5,246 bases of DNA, from the NCBI GenBank assembly GCA_030150315.1, contig JASLGB010000446.1, positions 1 to 5,246 of the forward strand, given 5' to 3'. Of this stretch, positions 1-5,246 are shown one piece after another (within the stretch, counting starts at the first letter, position 1; every line of letters begins with the position of its first letter). The translations under genes were made by a program, and so were the position numbers. The notes under the pieces are model-generated. The model was not told where the DNA came from, did not search any database, and saw only the letters and a program-made list of their open reading frames with translations. Source of the DNA: Dokdonella sp. (GTDB lineage Bacteria; Pseudomonadota; Gammaproteobacteria; Xanthomonadales; Rhodanobacteraceae).

Positions 1-1
1 C

Positions 2-1753
2 GAGTCCAATCCCGAGTGGGCGCCGCTGACCCTGCCCGACGGCAGCCAGTGGGAACGCGCGCTCGGCTTCGGCGGCGGTGGCAAGCAGGTGGCCAGCACG
101 CAATGGAGTGCAGGGCTGCGACTGGCGCTGACGCCCAATGCCGACCACGACCTCCTGCTGGACTTCGACACCTCGCGCCAGAACTACGACAACAGCAACA
201 GCCAGACCGGCACGCTCGACGGCGTCGCCAGCCTCTGGCGCAGCGGCGTCGCGACGATTCCGAACCCGGCCTTCGATCCCTCGCGCCCGGCCGGCCCGGA
301 CAACCCCGCTTCCATCACGCGTCGCGTCGTGCAGCCGCGCGTCGGCTACACCGCCGAGCAGCGTTACGAGCGCGAGCAGCTGGCGCTCACGCACAACGGA
401 CGCTGGAGCTTCGGCACCACCGAAACCAGCCTCACGCACAGCCGCTCGACCAACCTCGGCCGATCGCTGCCGCTGACGATCGAGGAGCGCGCCGACCTGC
501 AATCGCTGTGGAACGACGTCTGCGCGCGGCGCGGCGAAAGCGCGTGGTGCAACAACCCCGGCCTGTCCACGCTGACCTCCGACGAACGCGCGCGCCTGGA
601 GCAGTTCCTGCCGCGTCCGCTGCGCACGATGGAGCTGGGCGGCTACGTCTTCGACACCAAGCTGGAACTGCCGCTGGGCGCGCACATCGCGACGATCGGC
701 GGCCAGTACATCGACATCGACATGGAAGACGGCGTGTTCGGCATGGACGGCGCGGGTTTCCGCGACGGCGCCGCGCAAAAGCACAAGCAATGGGCGCTGT
801 TCGCGGAGGACGCCTGGAACTTCGCCGACCGCTGGACGGCCACGCTCGGGCTGCGCCATGACAACCACAACCGCTTCGGCAGCCACTTCAGTCCGCGCGC
901 CTACCTGGTCTGGAACGCCAGCGACCTCTGGATCTTCAAGGGCGGCATCAGCACCGGCTACAAGGCGCCCCGCCCGGACCAGCTGTTCCCCGGCGTGACC
1001 GGCTTCGGCGGCCAGGGCGTGATTCCGCTGGTCGGCACGCCCGACCTGCAGCCGGAAACCAGCACCAACGCGGAAATCGCCGCGTATTTCCAGGGCAATG
1101 GCGTCGAGTTCAACGCCACGCTGTTCGCCAGCCGCTTCAAGGACAAGATCGCCACGCTCGACTCGGCGCCCAACTGCGAAGTGGCAGCCAGCAGCACGCG
1201 CTGCGTCGACGTCGGCCCGGGTTGGGCGGAACTGGGCTACACCAGCTTTTCGCAGGCGATCAACATCGACAAGGCGCAGTCGCGCGGCGTCGAACTGGCC
1301 GGCAGCATCGAGCTGCCGCGCGGGTTCTCGCTGCGCGGCAACTACACCTTCACCGACTCCGAGCAAAAGAGCGGCACCGAAAAGGGCCATCCGATCGGCG
1401 GCCATCCCGCGCGCCACATGACCAATGCGACCCTGTCGTGGCAGGCGACCGAAGACCTCGACCTCTCGCTGATCGGCGAGGCGCGTTCGCCGCGCTTCCG
1501 CGCGCTGGATGCCGCCACGCAGACGCGCGACTACTACAAGGCCTATTCGCTGTTCCATCTCGGCGCCAGCTGGAAGCCGACGCGCTGGAAGTGGCTGAGC
1601 GTGAACGCGCGCGTCAACAACCTGCTCGACAAGGACTTCATCTCGCAGTCCTGCACGCTGGCCGACAACCGTACCGAATTCAGCTGCCTCGACGACTATC
1701 TGATCAAGGATCGCCGCCGCAACGTCTGGTTCTCGACCTCGATCGCGTTCTGA
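2..1753 (+). CDS. TonB-dependent siderophore receptor, FepA/CirA-like (5' end missing)
   Basis: This is an outer-membrane receptor that imports a ferric siderophore or similar ligand, powered by TonB-ExbB-ExbD. The reading frame is open from the window edge, so only 583 C-terminal residues are visible. The signal peptide, TonB box and most of the plug lie off the left edge (FepA-type proteins are roughly 720-750 residues). Visible hallmarks are the barrel motif [11 protein letters not shown] (about residues 319-329) followed by [16 protein letters not shown], the [12 protein letters not shown] motif near the end, and a C-terminal phenylalanine (STSIAF) typical of BAM-assembled barrels. Three cysteine pairs ([34 protein letters not shown]) lie in loop-like segments and could form disulfides. 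A GTG at position 89 is internal, not a start. The ligand cannot be told. A strong hairpin follows the stop. Family call is secure; the FepA-like subfamily is an inference from motif spacing. Confidence 0.93.
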   Translation, partial: ESNPEWAPLTLPDGSQWERALGFGGGGKQVASTQWSAGLRLALTPNADHDLLLDFDTSRQNYDNSNSQTGTLDGVASLWRSGVATIPNPAFDPSRPAGPDNPASITRRVVQPRVGYTAEQRYEREQLALTHNGRWSFGTTETSLTHSRSTNLGRSLPLTIEERADLQSLWNDVCARRGESAWCNNPGLSTLTSDERARLEQFLPRPLRTMELGGYVFDTKLELPLGAHIATIGGQYIDIDMEDGVFGMDGAGFRDGAAQKHKQWALFAEDAWNFADRWTATLGLRHDNHNRFGSHFSPRAYLVWNASDLWIFKGGISTGYKAPRPDQLFPGVTGFGGQGVIPLVGTPDLQPETSTNAEIAAYFQGNGVEFNATLFASRFKDKIATLDSAPNCEVAASSTRCVDVGPGWAELGYTSFSQAINIDKAQSRGVELAGSIELPRGFSLRGNYTFTDSEQKSGTEKGHPIGGHPARHMTNATLSWQATEDLDLSLIGEARSPRFRALDAATQTRDYYKAYSLFHLGASWKPTRWKWLSVNARVNNLLDKDFISQSCTLADNRTEFSCLDDYLIKDRRRNVWFSTSIAF

Positions 1754-1762
1754 TACCCGACA

Positions 1763-1798
1763 CGGAGGGCCGGTCGTGCGAGCATGACCGGCCCTCCG
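1763..1798 (+). terminator. Hairpin terminator candidate after the TonB receptor gene
   Basis: A perfect 13-bp inverted repeat (CGGAGGGCCGGTC at 1763-1775 and its complement at 1786-1798) starts 9 bp after the receptor stop codon. The intervening bases can add two Watson-Crick pairs and one G-U pair, closing on a CGAG tetraloop. There is no T-run after it, so it is either a U-tract-less terminator or an mRNA 3'-end stabiliser. It contains the ATG at 1784, which argues against that ATG as the start of the next gene. Confidence 0.65.
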
Positions 1799-1813
1799 CT
1801 CGCCAGCCAGCCG

Positions 1814-2251
1814 ATGTCCGCGCCGCGCGTCGTCCTCGACACCAATGTCTGCCTCGATCTGTTCGTGTTCGCCGATCCGCGCACGGCCGCGCTGGCCGAT
1901 CAGCTGGATGCCGGCCAGGTGTGCGCGGTCACGCGCGACGATTGCCGCGCGGAATGGCAGCGCGTATTGCGCTATCCGGCGCTGAAGCTGGACGAAGCCG
2001 CCCGCGCGCGTCATCTGGCGCGCTACGACGCCTGCCTGCTGCCGCTCACCGGCGACCAGCGGCCCGATCCGCGCCTGCCGCGCTGCAAGGATCCCGACGA
2101 CCAGAAGTTCCTCGAACTCGCCGCGCAGGCGCAGGCCGCCGCGCTGCTCACGCGCGACGCTGCCCTGCTGGCGCTCGCGCGCCACACACGACGCGACGGG
2201 TTGTTCGACATCCTGATGCCGCAGCAGTGGCCATTCGGCCCCGGCTCCTGA
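1814..2251 (+). CDS. PIN-domain protein, putative toxin component (COG1569-type)
   Basis: A 145-residue PIN-fold protein, a family of Mg2+-dependent ribonucleases that includes VapC-like toxins. The four expected acidic positions are visible: Asp9 in VVLDTNV, Glu47 in CRAEWQRVL, the Asp93/95/96 cluster in [12 protein letters not shown], and Asp115 in LLTRDAALL. The RDPDD-x-FLELA-like block is characteristic of the 'putative toxin-antitoxin system toxin component, PIN family' group. An alternative ATG at 1784 would add ten residues ([10 protein letters not shown]), but it sits inside the hairpin that ends the receptor gene, so I prefer 1814, directly before the first beta strand. Neither start has a clear Shine-Dalgarno sequence. 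No antitoxin-sized gene lies next to it, upstream or downstream, on either strand. Biochemical activity and target are unproven. Confidence 0.85.
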   Translation: MSAPRVVLDTNVCLDLFVFADPRTAALADQLDAGQVCAVTRDDCRAEWQRVLRYPALKLDEAARARHLARYDACLLPLTGDQRPDPRLPRCKDPDDQKFLELAAQAQAAALLTRDAALLALARHTRRDGLFDILMPQQWPFGPGS

Positions 2252-2277
2252 TTTCACCTCGGCCAAGCGGCTATACT
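2249..2277 (+). promoter_or_regulatory. Candidate sigma70-type promoter for accA
   Basis: TATACT at 2272-2277 is a good -10 match, about 33 bp before the accA start. The best -35 candidate around 2249-2254 (TGATTT) is poor. It would give a short untranslated leader of about 25-30 nt. The start codon of accA has no strong Shine-Dalgarno sequence. The call rests on one hexamer and on its position in the only gap between the PIN gene and accA. Confidence 0.35.
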
Positions 2278-2310
2278 CCCGCCTTTGCCCCGGGCCTCGA
2301 ACATCCGCGA

Positions 2311-3270
2311 ATGAACCCGAACTTCCTCGATTTCGAGCAACCGCTCGCCGAACTGGACGCGAAGATCCAGGAACTGCGCCGTGCCAGTCACGGGCACTCG
2401 ATCAACATCGAGGACGAGATCGCAACGCTCGAAGACAAGCTCAAGACGAAGACCGCGGAAATCTTCCGCAATCTGTCGCCGTGGCAGGTCTCGCAGCTCG
2501 CGCGGCATCCGTCGCGGCCGTACACGCTCGACTATCTCGACACGATCTGCGACGAGTTCCACGAGCTCGCCGGCGACCGCGCCTACGCGGACGACGCCGC
2601 GATCGTCGGCGGCCTGGCGCGCATCGGCGGCCGCAGCGTGATGGTCATCGGCCACCAGAAAGGCCGCGACACCAAGAGCAAGGTGCGCCGCAATTTCGGC
2701 ATGCCGCGACCGGAGGGCTATCGCAAGGCATTGCGCCTGATGCAGACGGCCGAACGCTTCCAGCTGCCGGTGCTCACCTTCATCGACACGCCCGGCGCGT
2801 ATCCGGGCGTCGGCGCCGAAGAACGCGGACAGAGCGAGGCGATCGCGCGCAATCTGCTGGAAATGGCCAAGCTGCGCGTGCCGATCCTGTGCTCGGTGAT
2901 CGGCGAAGGCGGCTCCGGCGGTGCGCTGGCGATCGGCGTCGGCGACGTCACCAACATGCTCGAATACAGCACCTACTCGGTCATCACGCCGGAAGGTTGC
3001 GCCTCGATCCTCTGGAAGACCGCCGAACGCGCGCGCGACGCCGCCGACGCCCTCGGCCTGACCGCGCCGCGCCTGAAGGAACTGGGCCTTGTCGACAAGG
3101 TGATCCGCGAACCGCTCGGCGGCGCGCACCGCAACCCGCGCGGCATGGCCGTGCGCCTGAAGGCCGTCCTGCTCAACCAGCTCGACCAGTTGCAGGCGCT
3201 GGATGTGCCGACCCTGCTCGAACAGCGCTACCAGCGCCTGCGCGGCTACGGCGCCTTCCTCGGCGGATGA
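2311..3270 (+). CDS. accA: Acetyl-CoA carboxylase carboxyltransferase subunit alpha
   Basis: AccA pairs with AccD to form the cytoplasmic carboxyltransferase of acetyl-CoA carboxylase. It moves CO2 from carboxybiotin on AccB to acetyl-CoA, giving malonyl-CoA for fatty acid synthesis. The 319-residue product has the same length as E. coli AccA. It opens with [19 protein letters not shown] and a charged helical N-terminus (residues about 10-55). The crotonase-fold core follows, with [25 protein letters not shown] (157-166), the glycine-rich [12 protein letters not shown] (from residue 198), which supplies the oxyanion-hole region, and [15 protein letters not shown]. The start at 2311 gives the canonical N-terminus; the frame is open far upstream only because it overlaps the PIN and receptor genes. 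The gene is complete. accD is not in the window, which is usual for gammaproteobacteria. A hairpin follows 9 bp after the stop. Confidence 0.98.
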   Translation: MNPNFLDFEQPLAELDAKIQELRRASHGHSINIEDEIATLEDKLKTKTAEIFRNLSPWQVSQLARHPSRPYTLDYLDTICDEFHELAGDRAYADDAAIVGGLARIGGRSVMVIGHQKGRDTKSKVRRNFGMPRPEGYRKALRLMQTAERFQLPVLTFIDTPGAYPGVGAEERGQSEAIARNLLEMAKLRVPILCSVIGEGGSGGALAIGVGDVTNMLEYSTYSVITPEGCASILWKTAERARDAADALGLTAPRLKELGLVDKVIREPLGGAHRNPRGMAVRLKAVLLNQLDQLQALDVPTLLEQRYQRLRGYGAFLGG

Positions 3271-3279
3271 CCCTCTCGC

Positions 3280-3308
3280 CGCGACGGACCCGTCCTGCGT
3301 CCGTCGCG
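3280..3308 (+). terminator. Hairpin terminator candidate after accA
   Basis: A perfect 10-bp inverted repeat, CGCGACGGAC at 3280-3289 and GTCCGTCGCG at 3299-3308, with a 9-nt loop. It fills most of the 58-bp gap between accA and the next gene. No T-run follows. It suggests that accA and the downstream exported-protein gene are not simply co-transcribed, although readthrough is possible because no obvious promoter is visible between them. Confidence 0.5.
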
Positions 3309-3328
3309 CGCACCCCTCGCCCGCCCGC

Positions 3329-4738
3329 ATGATGAATTCGCGTCCGACCCTGGCCCTGCTGATGGCCGGGCTTTGCGTGGCCGTCACGGCCGCTGCCGAA
3401 ACACGCCCGGTCGCCATCGAGCACGAACCCGTGCTGGAAGCCGCCGCGCTGGTGCAGCCGGCGCTGCTTTCCGGCCCCGGTTTCAGCGTGGACACGCGCG
3501 TCGAACTGCGCGGCTACATGGCGCATTTCACGCTGGAAACCCCGTACGGCCCGATGCGCGCGGACAGCGTCGAACTGCTGGTCGAACGCGAGGCCGAACT
3601 GCCAGCGCTGGAAGCCCTGGAGCGCGCCACCCACTCGGAAGCCTTCCTGCGTGCCGTCGGCAACAAGTTCGCCTCCACCGGCAAGATGCTCGGCCACCTC
3701 GTCACGCATCCGATCGACACCGCGATCGGCATTCCCTCCGGCGTCGCGCGCTACCTCGGCAACCGCCTGAAGAAGATCGGCGCGCAGGCGCAATCGCTGT
3801 CGGATCGCACCGGCAAGCGCCTCGGCAACGACGGCAACCCCTATCCCGGCGACGACGGCCCGATGACCGACGCGCGCGCCATCGACCAGGCCGAAGATCC
3901 GTCGGAAAAGCCGAAAAAGCACTGGTACACCTCGATCGGCAAGGAAATCGGCCGCGAGGCCAAGCGCCAGGCCGGCTACAACCAGGCCAAGCGCGAAATC
4001 GCCGAATGGCTCGGCATCGATCCGTACACGACCAATCCGTACATCCGCGATCGCCTGGCCAGCCTTGCCTGGGCCGGCGCCGGCGGTGCGTTCGGCGCCG
4101 GCAGCGCACTCAACCTGCTCGGCCCCGGCGCGGGCGAAGTGTTGTCGCACAGCGCGCGCATCAACGAGGTGGTGTGGAAACTTCCGCCCGAAGACCTGCG
4201 CGCCCGCAACGACCAACGCCTGCGCGCGCACTGCAGCGACGAACTGCGGGTCCGTCGCTTCCTGCGCCGCGGCACGCTGTCGCCGACCTTGCAGACCGCG
4301 TTCGCCGACCTGCTCGATCGACTGCAAGCCGCCGACGGCTGCAACGCCCTGCTCGAACTCGGCATGACCGCCAGCACCGAACTGGAAGGCCGCTTCCTCG
4401 TCAACGCCCTGCGCCTGACCGCACTGCATCTCGGCCCGCGCGCCAAAGGCGGCACCTTCAAGCCGATCGGCGCCGGACTCGCCTACGTCACCCGCGAAGG
4501 CGAACTGGTACTGCCGCTGCCGGTCGATCGCCTCAGCTGGACGCAGGAAGTGCACGACTTCCTCGAACGCGAGGAATTCCGTGTCACCGACAAGACCGTG
4601 CTGATCGGCGGCAACGCCAGCCTCAGCGCACGCCGCGCCCTCGTGCAACGCGGCTGGAGCATCGTCGTGCGCGCGCCGTGGGAAGGCGCACCGCCGTATG
4701 CCAGCGGCGAACCGGACACGGTCGATCTGGAAGGCTGA
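3329..4738 (+). CDS. Exported protein of unknown function (signal peptide, 469 aa)
   Basis: I do not recognise a named family. The N-terminus MMNSRPTLALLMAGLCVAVTAAAETRP is a Sec signal peptide: a short charged start, a hydrophobic core (about 7-19) and an Ala-Ala-Ala cleavage site before Glu24. The cysteine at 16 is not in a proper lipobox, so the mature form is probably soluble periplasmic or peripherally bound. The mature protein has an alpha/beta start (GYMAHFTLETPYGPMRADSV), a helical stretch, and a polar Gly/Asp/Pro/Lys-rich linker (about 160-200). A block with LGIDPYTTNPYIRDRL comes next, then a Gly/Ala-rich hydrophobic segment (about 243-268) that might insert in a membrane. A helical part holds the only two mature cysteines (302, 338), and the C-terminal domain carries VLIGGNASLSARRALVQRGW. 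No catalytic motif is evident. Two adjacent ATGs (3329, 3332) are possible starts; neither has a clear Shine-Dalgarno sequence. Coding is supported by the signal peptide and by third-position GC bias. Confidence 0.88.
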   Translation: MMNSRPTLALLMAGLCVAVTAAAETRPVAIEHEPVLEAAALVQPALLSGPGFSVDTRVELRGYMAHFTLETPYGPMRADSVELLVEREAELPALEALERATHSEAFLRAVGNKFASTGKMLGHLVTHPIDTAIGIPSGVARYLGNRLKKIGAQAQSLSDRTGKRLGNDGNPYPGDDGPMTDARAIDQAEDPSEKPKKHWYTSIGKEIGREAKRQAGYNQAKREIAEWLGIDPYTTNPYIRDRLASLAWAGAGGAFGAGSALNLLGPGAGEVLSHSARINEVVWKLPPEDLRARNDQRLRAHCSDELRVRRFLRRGTLSPTLQTAFADLLDRLQAADGCNALLELGMTASTELEGRFLVNALRLTALHLGPRAKGGTFKPIGAGLAYVTREGELVLPLPVDRLSWTQEVHDFLEREEFRVTDKTVLIGGNASLSARRALVQRGWSIVVRAPWEGAPPYASGEPDTVDLEG

Positions 4739-4747
4739 AAGGCCGGG

Positions 4748-4780
4748 CGGCAGGCAAGACAAGCTCCCCCTTGCCTCCCG
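4748..4780 (+). terminator. Imperfect hairpin after the exported-protein gene
   Basis: AGGCAAG at 4752-4758 pairs with CTTGCCT at 4770-4776. After one C/C mismatch, three more pairs (CGG at 4748-4750 with CCG at 4778-4780) extend the stem. The loop is 11 nt. It begins 9 bp after the stop codon, as expected for a transcription terminator, but it lacks a T-run. Confidence 0.45.
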
Positions 4781-4833
4781 GTGACGAACGCGCTGGTAAC
4801 CCGTTTTGTCCGAACGTGGCCGATTGAGCGCGT

Positions 4834-4855
4834 AAGTACACCTGACCCCGTTTTC
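4834..4855. other. Recurring-type sequence near transposon debris
   Basis: The segment reads AAGTACACCTGACCCCG followed by TTTTC. From memory it closely resembles a short sequence (complement: GGGGTCAGGT plus GTACTT/GTACACTT variants) that recurs in many proteobacterial genomes near REP-associated or other transposase fragments. I cannot test this here. It sits between the hairpin of the exported-protein gene and the IS110 remnant and codes for nothing visible. Confidence 0.3.
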
Positions 4856-4862
4856 GCTCCAG

Positions 4863-5012
4863 GACAGTTGCTGGCACGCGGGAAGTTGGGCAAGGTCGCG
4901 TTGGTGGCGTGCATGCGCAAGCTGCTTGGCATCGTGAATGCCAAGCGACGTGACGAGCTCAGGATGGAAGCCTTGGCACTGGCTTGAGCGGCACGCTTCA
5001 AGACAGTTGCTG
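4863..5012. repeat. 11-bp direct repeat flanking the transposase remnant
   Basis: GACAGTTGCTG occurs exactly at 4863-4873 and again at 5002-5012. The first copy overlaps the beginning of the recognisable transposase homology, and the second ends where the attC-like sequence begins. The heptamer GGCACGC also recurs next to both copies (4873-4879 and 4990-4996). The origin (target-site duplication, local duplication or chance) is unknown. Confidence 0.6.
4868..4987 (+). pseudogene. IS110-family transposase, C-terminal remnant
   Basis: In frame from about 4868 the translation LLARGKLGKVALVACMRKLL, followed by GIVNA, matches the conserved C-terminal end of IS110/IS1111-family DEDD transposases (typically ...GK-KVALVACMRKLL-ILNA...). 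Only about 25 of the usual 300-400 residues are recognisable. The following residues KRRDELRMEALALA to the TGA at 4985-4987 look diverged or are fused non-homologous sequence. The frame upstream (from a GTG at 4781) has no transposase similarity and is not a credible gene start. It is therefore a decayed or deletion-truncated fragment and cannot be active. It lies next to an incomplete attC-like site, which fits the known habit of the IS1111-attC subgroup to insert in attC, but the subgroup cannot be assigned from so short a piece. Confidence 0.75.
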
Positions 5013-5060
5013 AATTAAGCCGCGCCGCGAAGCGGCGTCGGCTTGAATGAATTGTTAGCC
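5011..5060 (-). repeat. Integron attC-like recombination site, incomplete
   Basis: On the minus strand the site begins with the box GGCTAAC (5060-5054, compare consensus RYYYAAC), then AATTCATTCAAGCCG and an almost perfect hairpin. AAGCCG at 5017-5022 pairs with CGGCTT at 5039-5044, and CGCCGC at 5023-5028 pairs with GCGGCG at 5032-5037. One base at 5038 is left extrahelical and the loop is 3 nt. Layout and bases closely match the aadA-type attC and Xanthomonas integron attC sites, including the unpaired base, which sets the orientation. The partner box GTTRRRY expected just below 5011 is missing: after TTAATTCA the sequence diverges. The site is thus truncated or disrupted and probably no longer recombines normally. 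Confidence 0.8.
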
Positions 5061-5067
5061 GCCACCC

Positions 5068-5246
5068 CTAGAGCGTGCTCAGGATTTCTTTGCGCTTGGC
5101 CTCGTACTCAGCAGAACTCAGCGCGCCAGATCGGTAAAGCTCTTCCAGTTCTTTTAAGCGCTGCGCCGCCGTAGCGGCATTTTGTGAGCCGACGACTTGG
5201 CCGGAGGTAGTTCGCGCGGGGCAGCCCTTGATGCAGACGTCATAGG
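5068..5246 (-). CDS. SHOCT-domain protein, C-terminal part (gene cassette ORF)
   Basis: A minus-strand frame is open from the right window edge to a TAG at 5070-5068, giving 58 C-terminal residues; the start lies beyond 5246. The last 30 residues form a SHOCT domain (short C-terminal domain): RLKELEELYRSGALSS followed by AEYEAKRKEILSTL, with the usual L-x-x-L-x-x-x-G-x-[IL]-[ST]-x-x-E[YF] pattern. The domain is found at the ends of many bacterial membrane or lipoproteins and probably mediates oligomerisation or scaffolding; the protein's own role is unknown. Before it comes a Ser/Thr/Ala/Gln-rich linker and a segment with two cysteines (YDVCIKGCPA). The stop codon is 7 bp from the attC-like site and in the same orientation, the compact layout of an integron gene cassette. 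Base composition is less GC-rich than the left part of the window, consistent with acquired DNA. Confidence 0.8.
   Translation of the reverse strand, partial: YDVCIKGCPARTTSGQVVGSQNAATAAQRLKELEELYRSGALSSAEYEAKRKEILSTL

Noticed and set aside
16..861. 281-codon + strand frame overlapping the receptor gene
   Set aside because: Arg/Ala-rich shadow of the TonB receptor frame; no recognisable domain.
1222..2310. N-terminal extension of the accA frame back to 1222
   Set aside because: It overlaps the receptor and PIN genes in another frame, and its translation is Arg-rich and unlike AccA. The ATG at 2311 gives the canonical 319-residue protein.
3359..3382. Lipoprotein signal (cysteine in LMAGLC) in the exported protein
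   Set aside because: The residue before Cys16 is Leu, where Gly, Ala or Ser is needed, while a good AAA signal peptidase I site follows at 21-23.
2254..3495. Long minus-strand open frame (413 codons) opposite accA
   Set aside because: It lies almost wholly antisense to the unmistakable accA gene; the composition (Ala/Arg/Val/Asp-rich, no motif) is that of a GC-rich shadow frame.
3173..4762. Long minus-strand open frame (529 codons) opposite the exported-protein gene
   Set aside because: Low-complexity Ala/Arg/Gly-rich translation without motifs. The + strand frame has a proper signal peptide and coding-type third-position GC bias, so this is a shadow.
4781..4867. GTG-initiated ORF leading into the IS110 remnant as a real small gene
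   Set aside because: The first 29 codons have no similarity to anything recognisable and span the apparent mobile-element motif. Only the last third matches a transposase C-terminus, so it is debris.

Overview
The window looks like chromosomal DNA of a high-GC gammaproteobacterium, most likely Xanthomonadales/Lysobacteraceae. This is inferred from strong GC bias at codon third positions, a typical proteobacterial accA, a FepA-like TonB-dependent receptor, and an attC-like sequence resembling those of Xanthomonas integrons and the aadA cassette. The genus cannot be fixed from the sequence alone.

Left part (1-3270): the 3' part of a TonB-dependent siderophore receptor gene runs in from the left edge and ends at a strong hairpin. 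It is followed by a small PIN-domain ribonuclease-like gene (COG1569-type) with no visible antitoxin partner. Then comes accA, a full-length gene for the carboxyltransferase alpha subunit of acetyl-CoA carboxylase, with a candidate promoter in front and a perfect 10-bp hairpin behind it.

Middle (3329-4738): one gene for an exported protein of about 469 residues with a clear signal peptide and no function I can recognise. An imperfect hairpin follows it. All four genes up to here are on the + strand, but hairpins separate most of them, so they look like independent units rather than one operon.

Right part (4739-5246): GC content and character change. This stretch holds a sequence resembling a motif often found near transposon debris, a C-terminal remnant of an IS110-family transposase, and an incomplete integron attC-like site. 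On the minus strand it also holds the 3' end of a gene for a SHOCT-domain protein whose stop codon lies 7 bp from the attC-like site. The simplest reading is that the window enters the distal end of a chromosomal integron cassette array, with the integron itself expected to the right, and that IS110-type transposition or rearrangement damaged the last attC. An 11-bp exact direct repeat flanks the transposase remnant, and one copy touches the broken end of the attC. This boundary is the most interesting part of the window.
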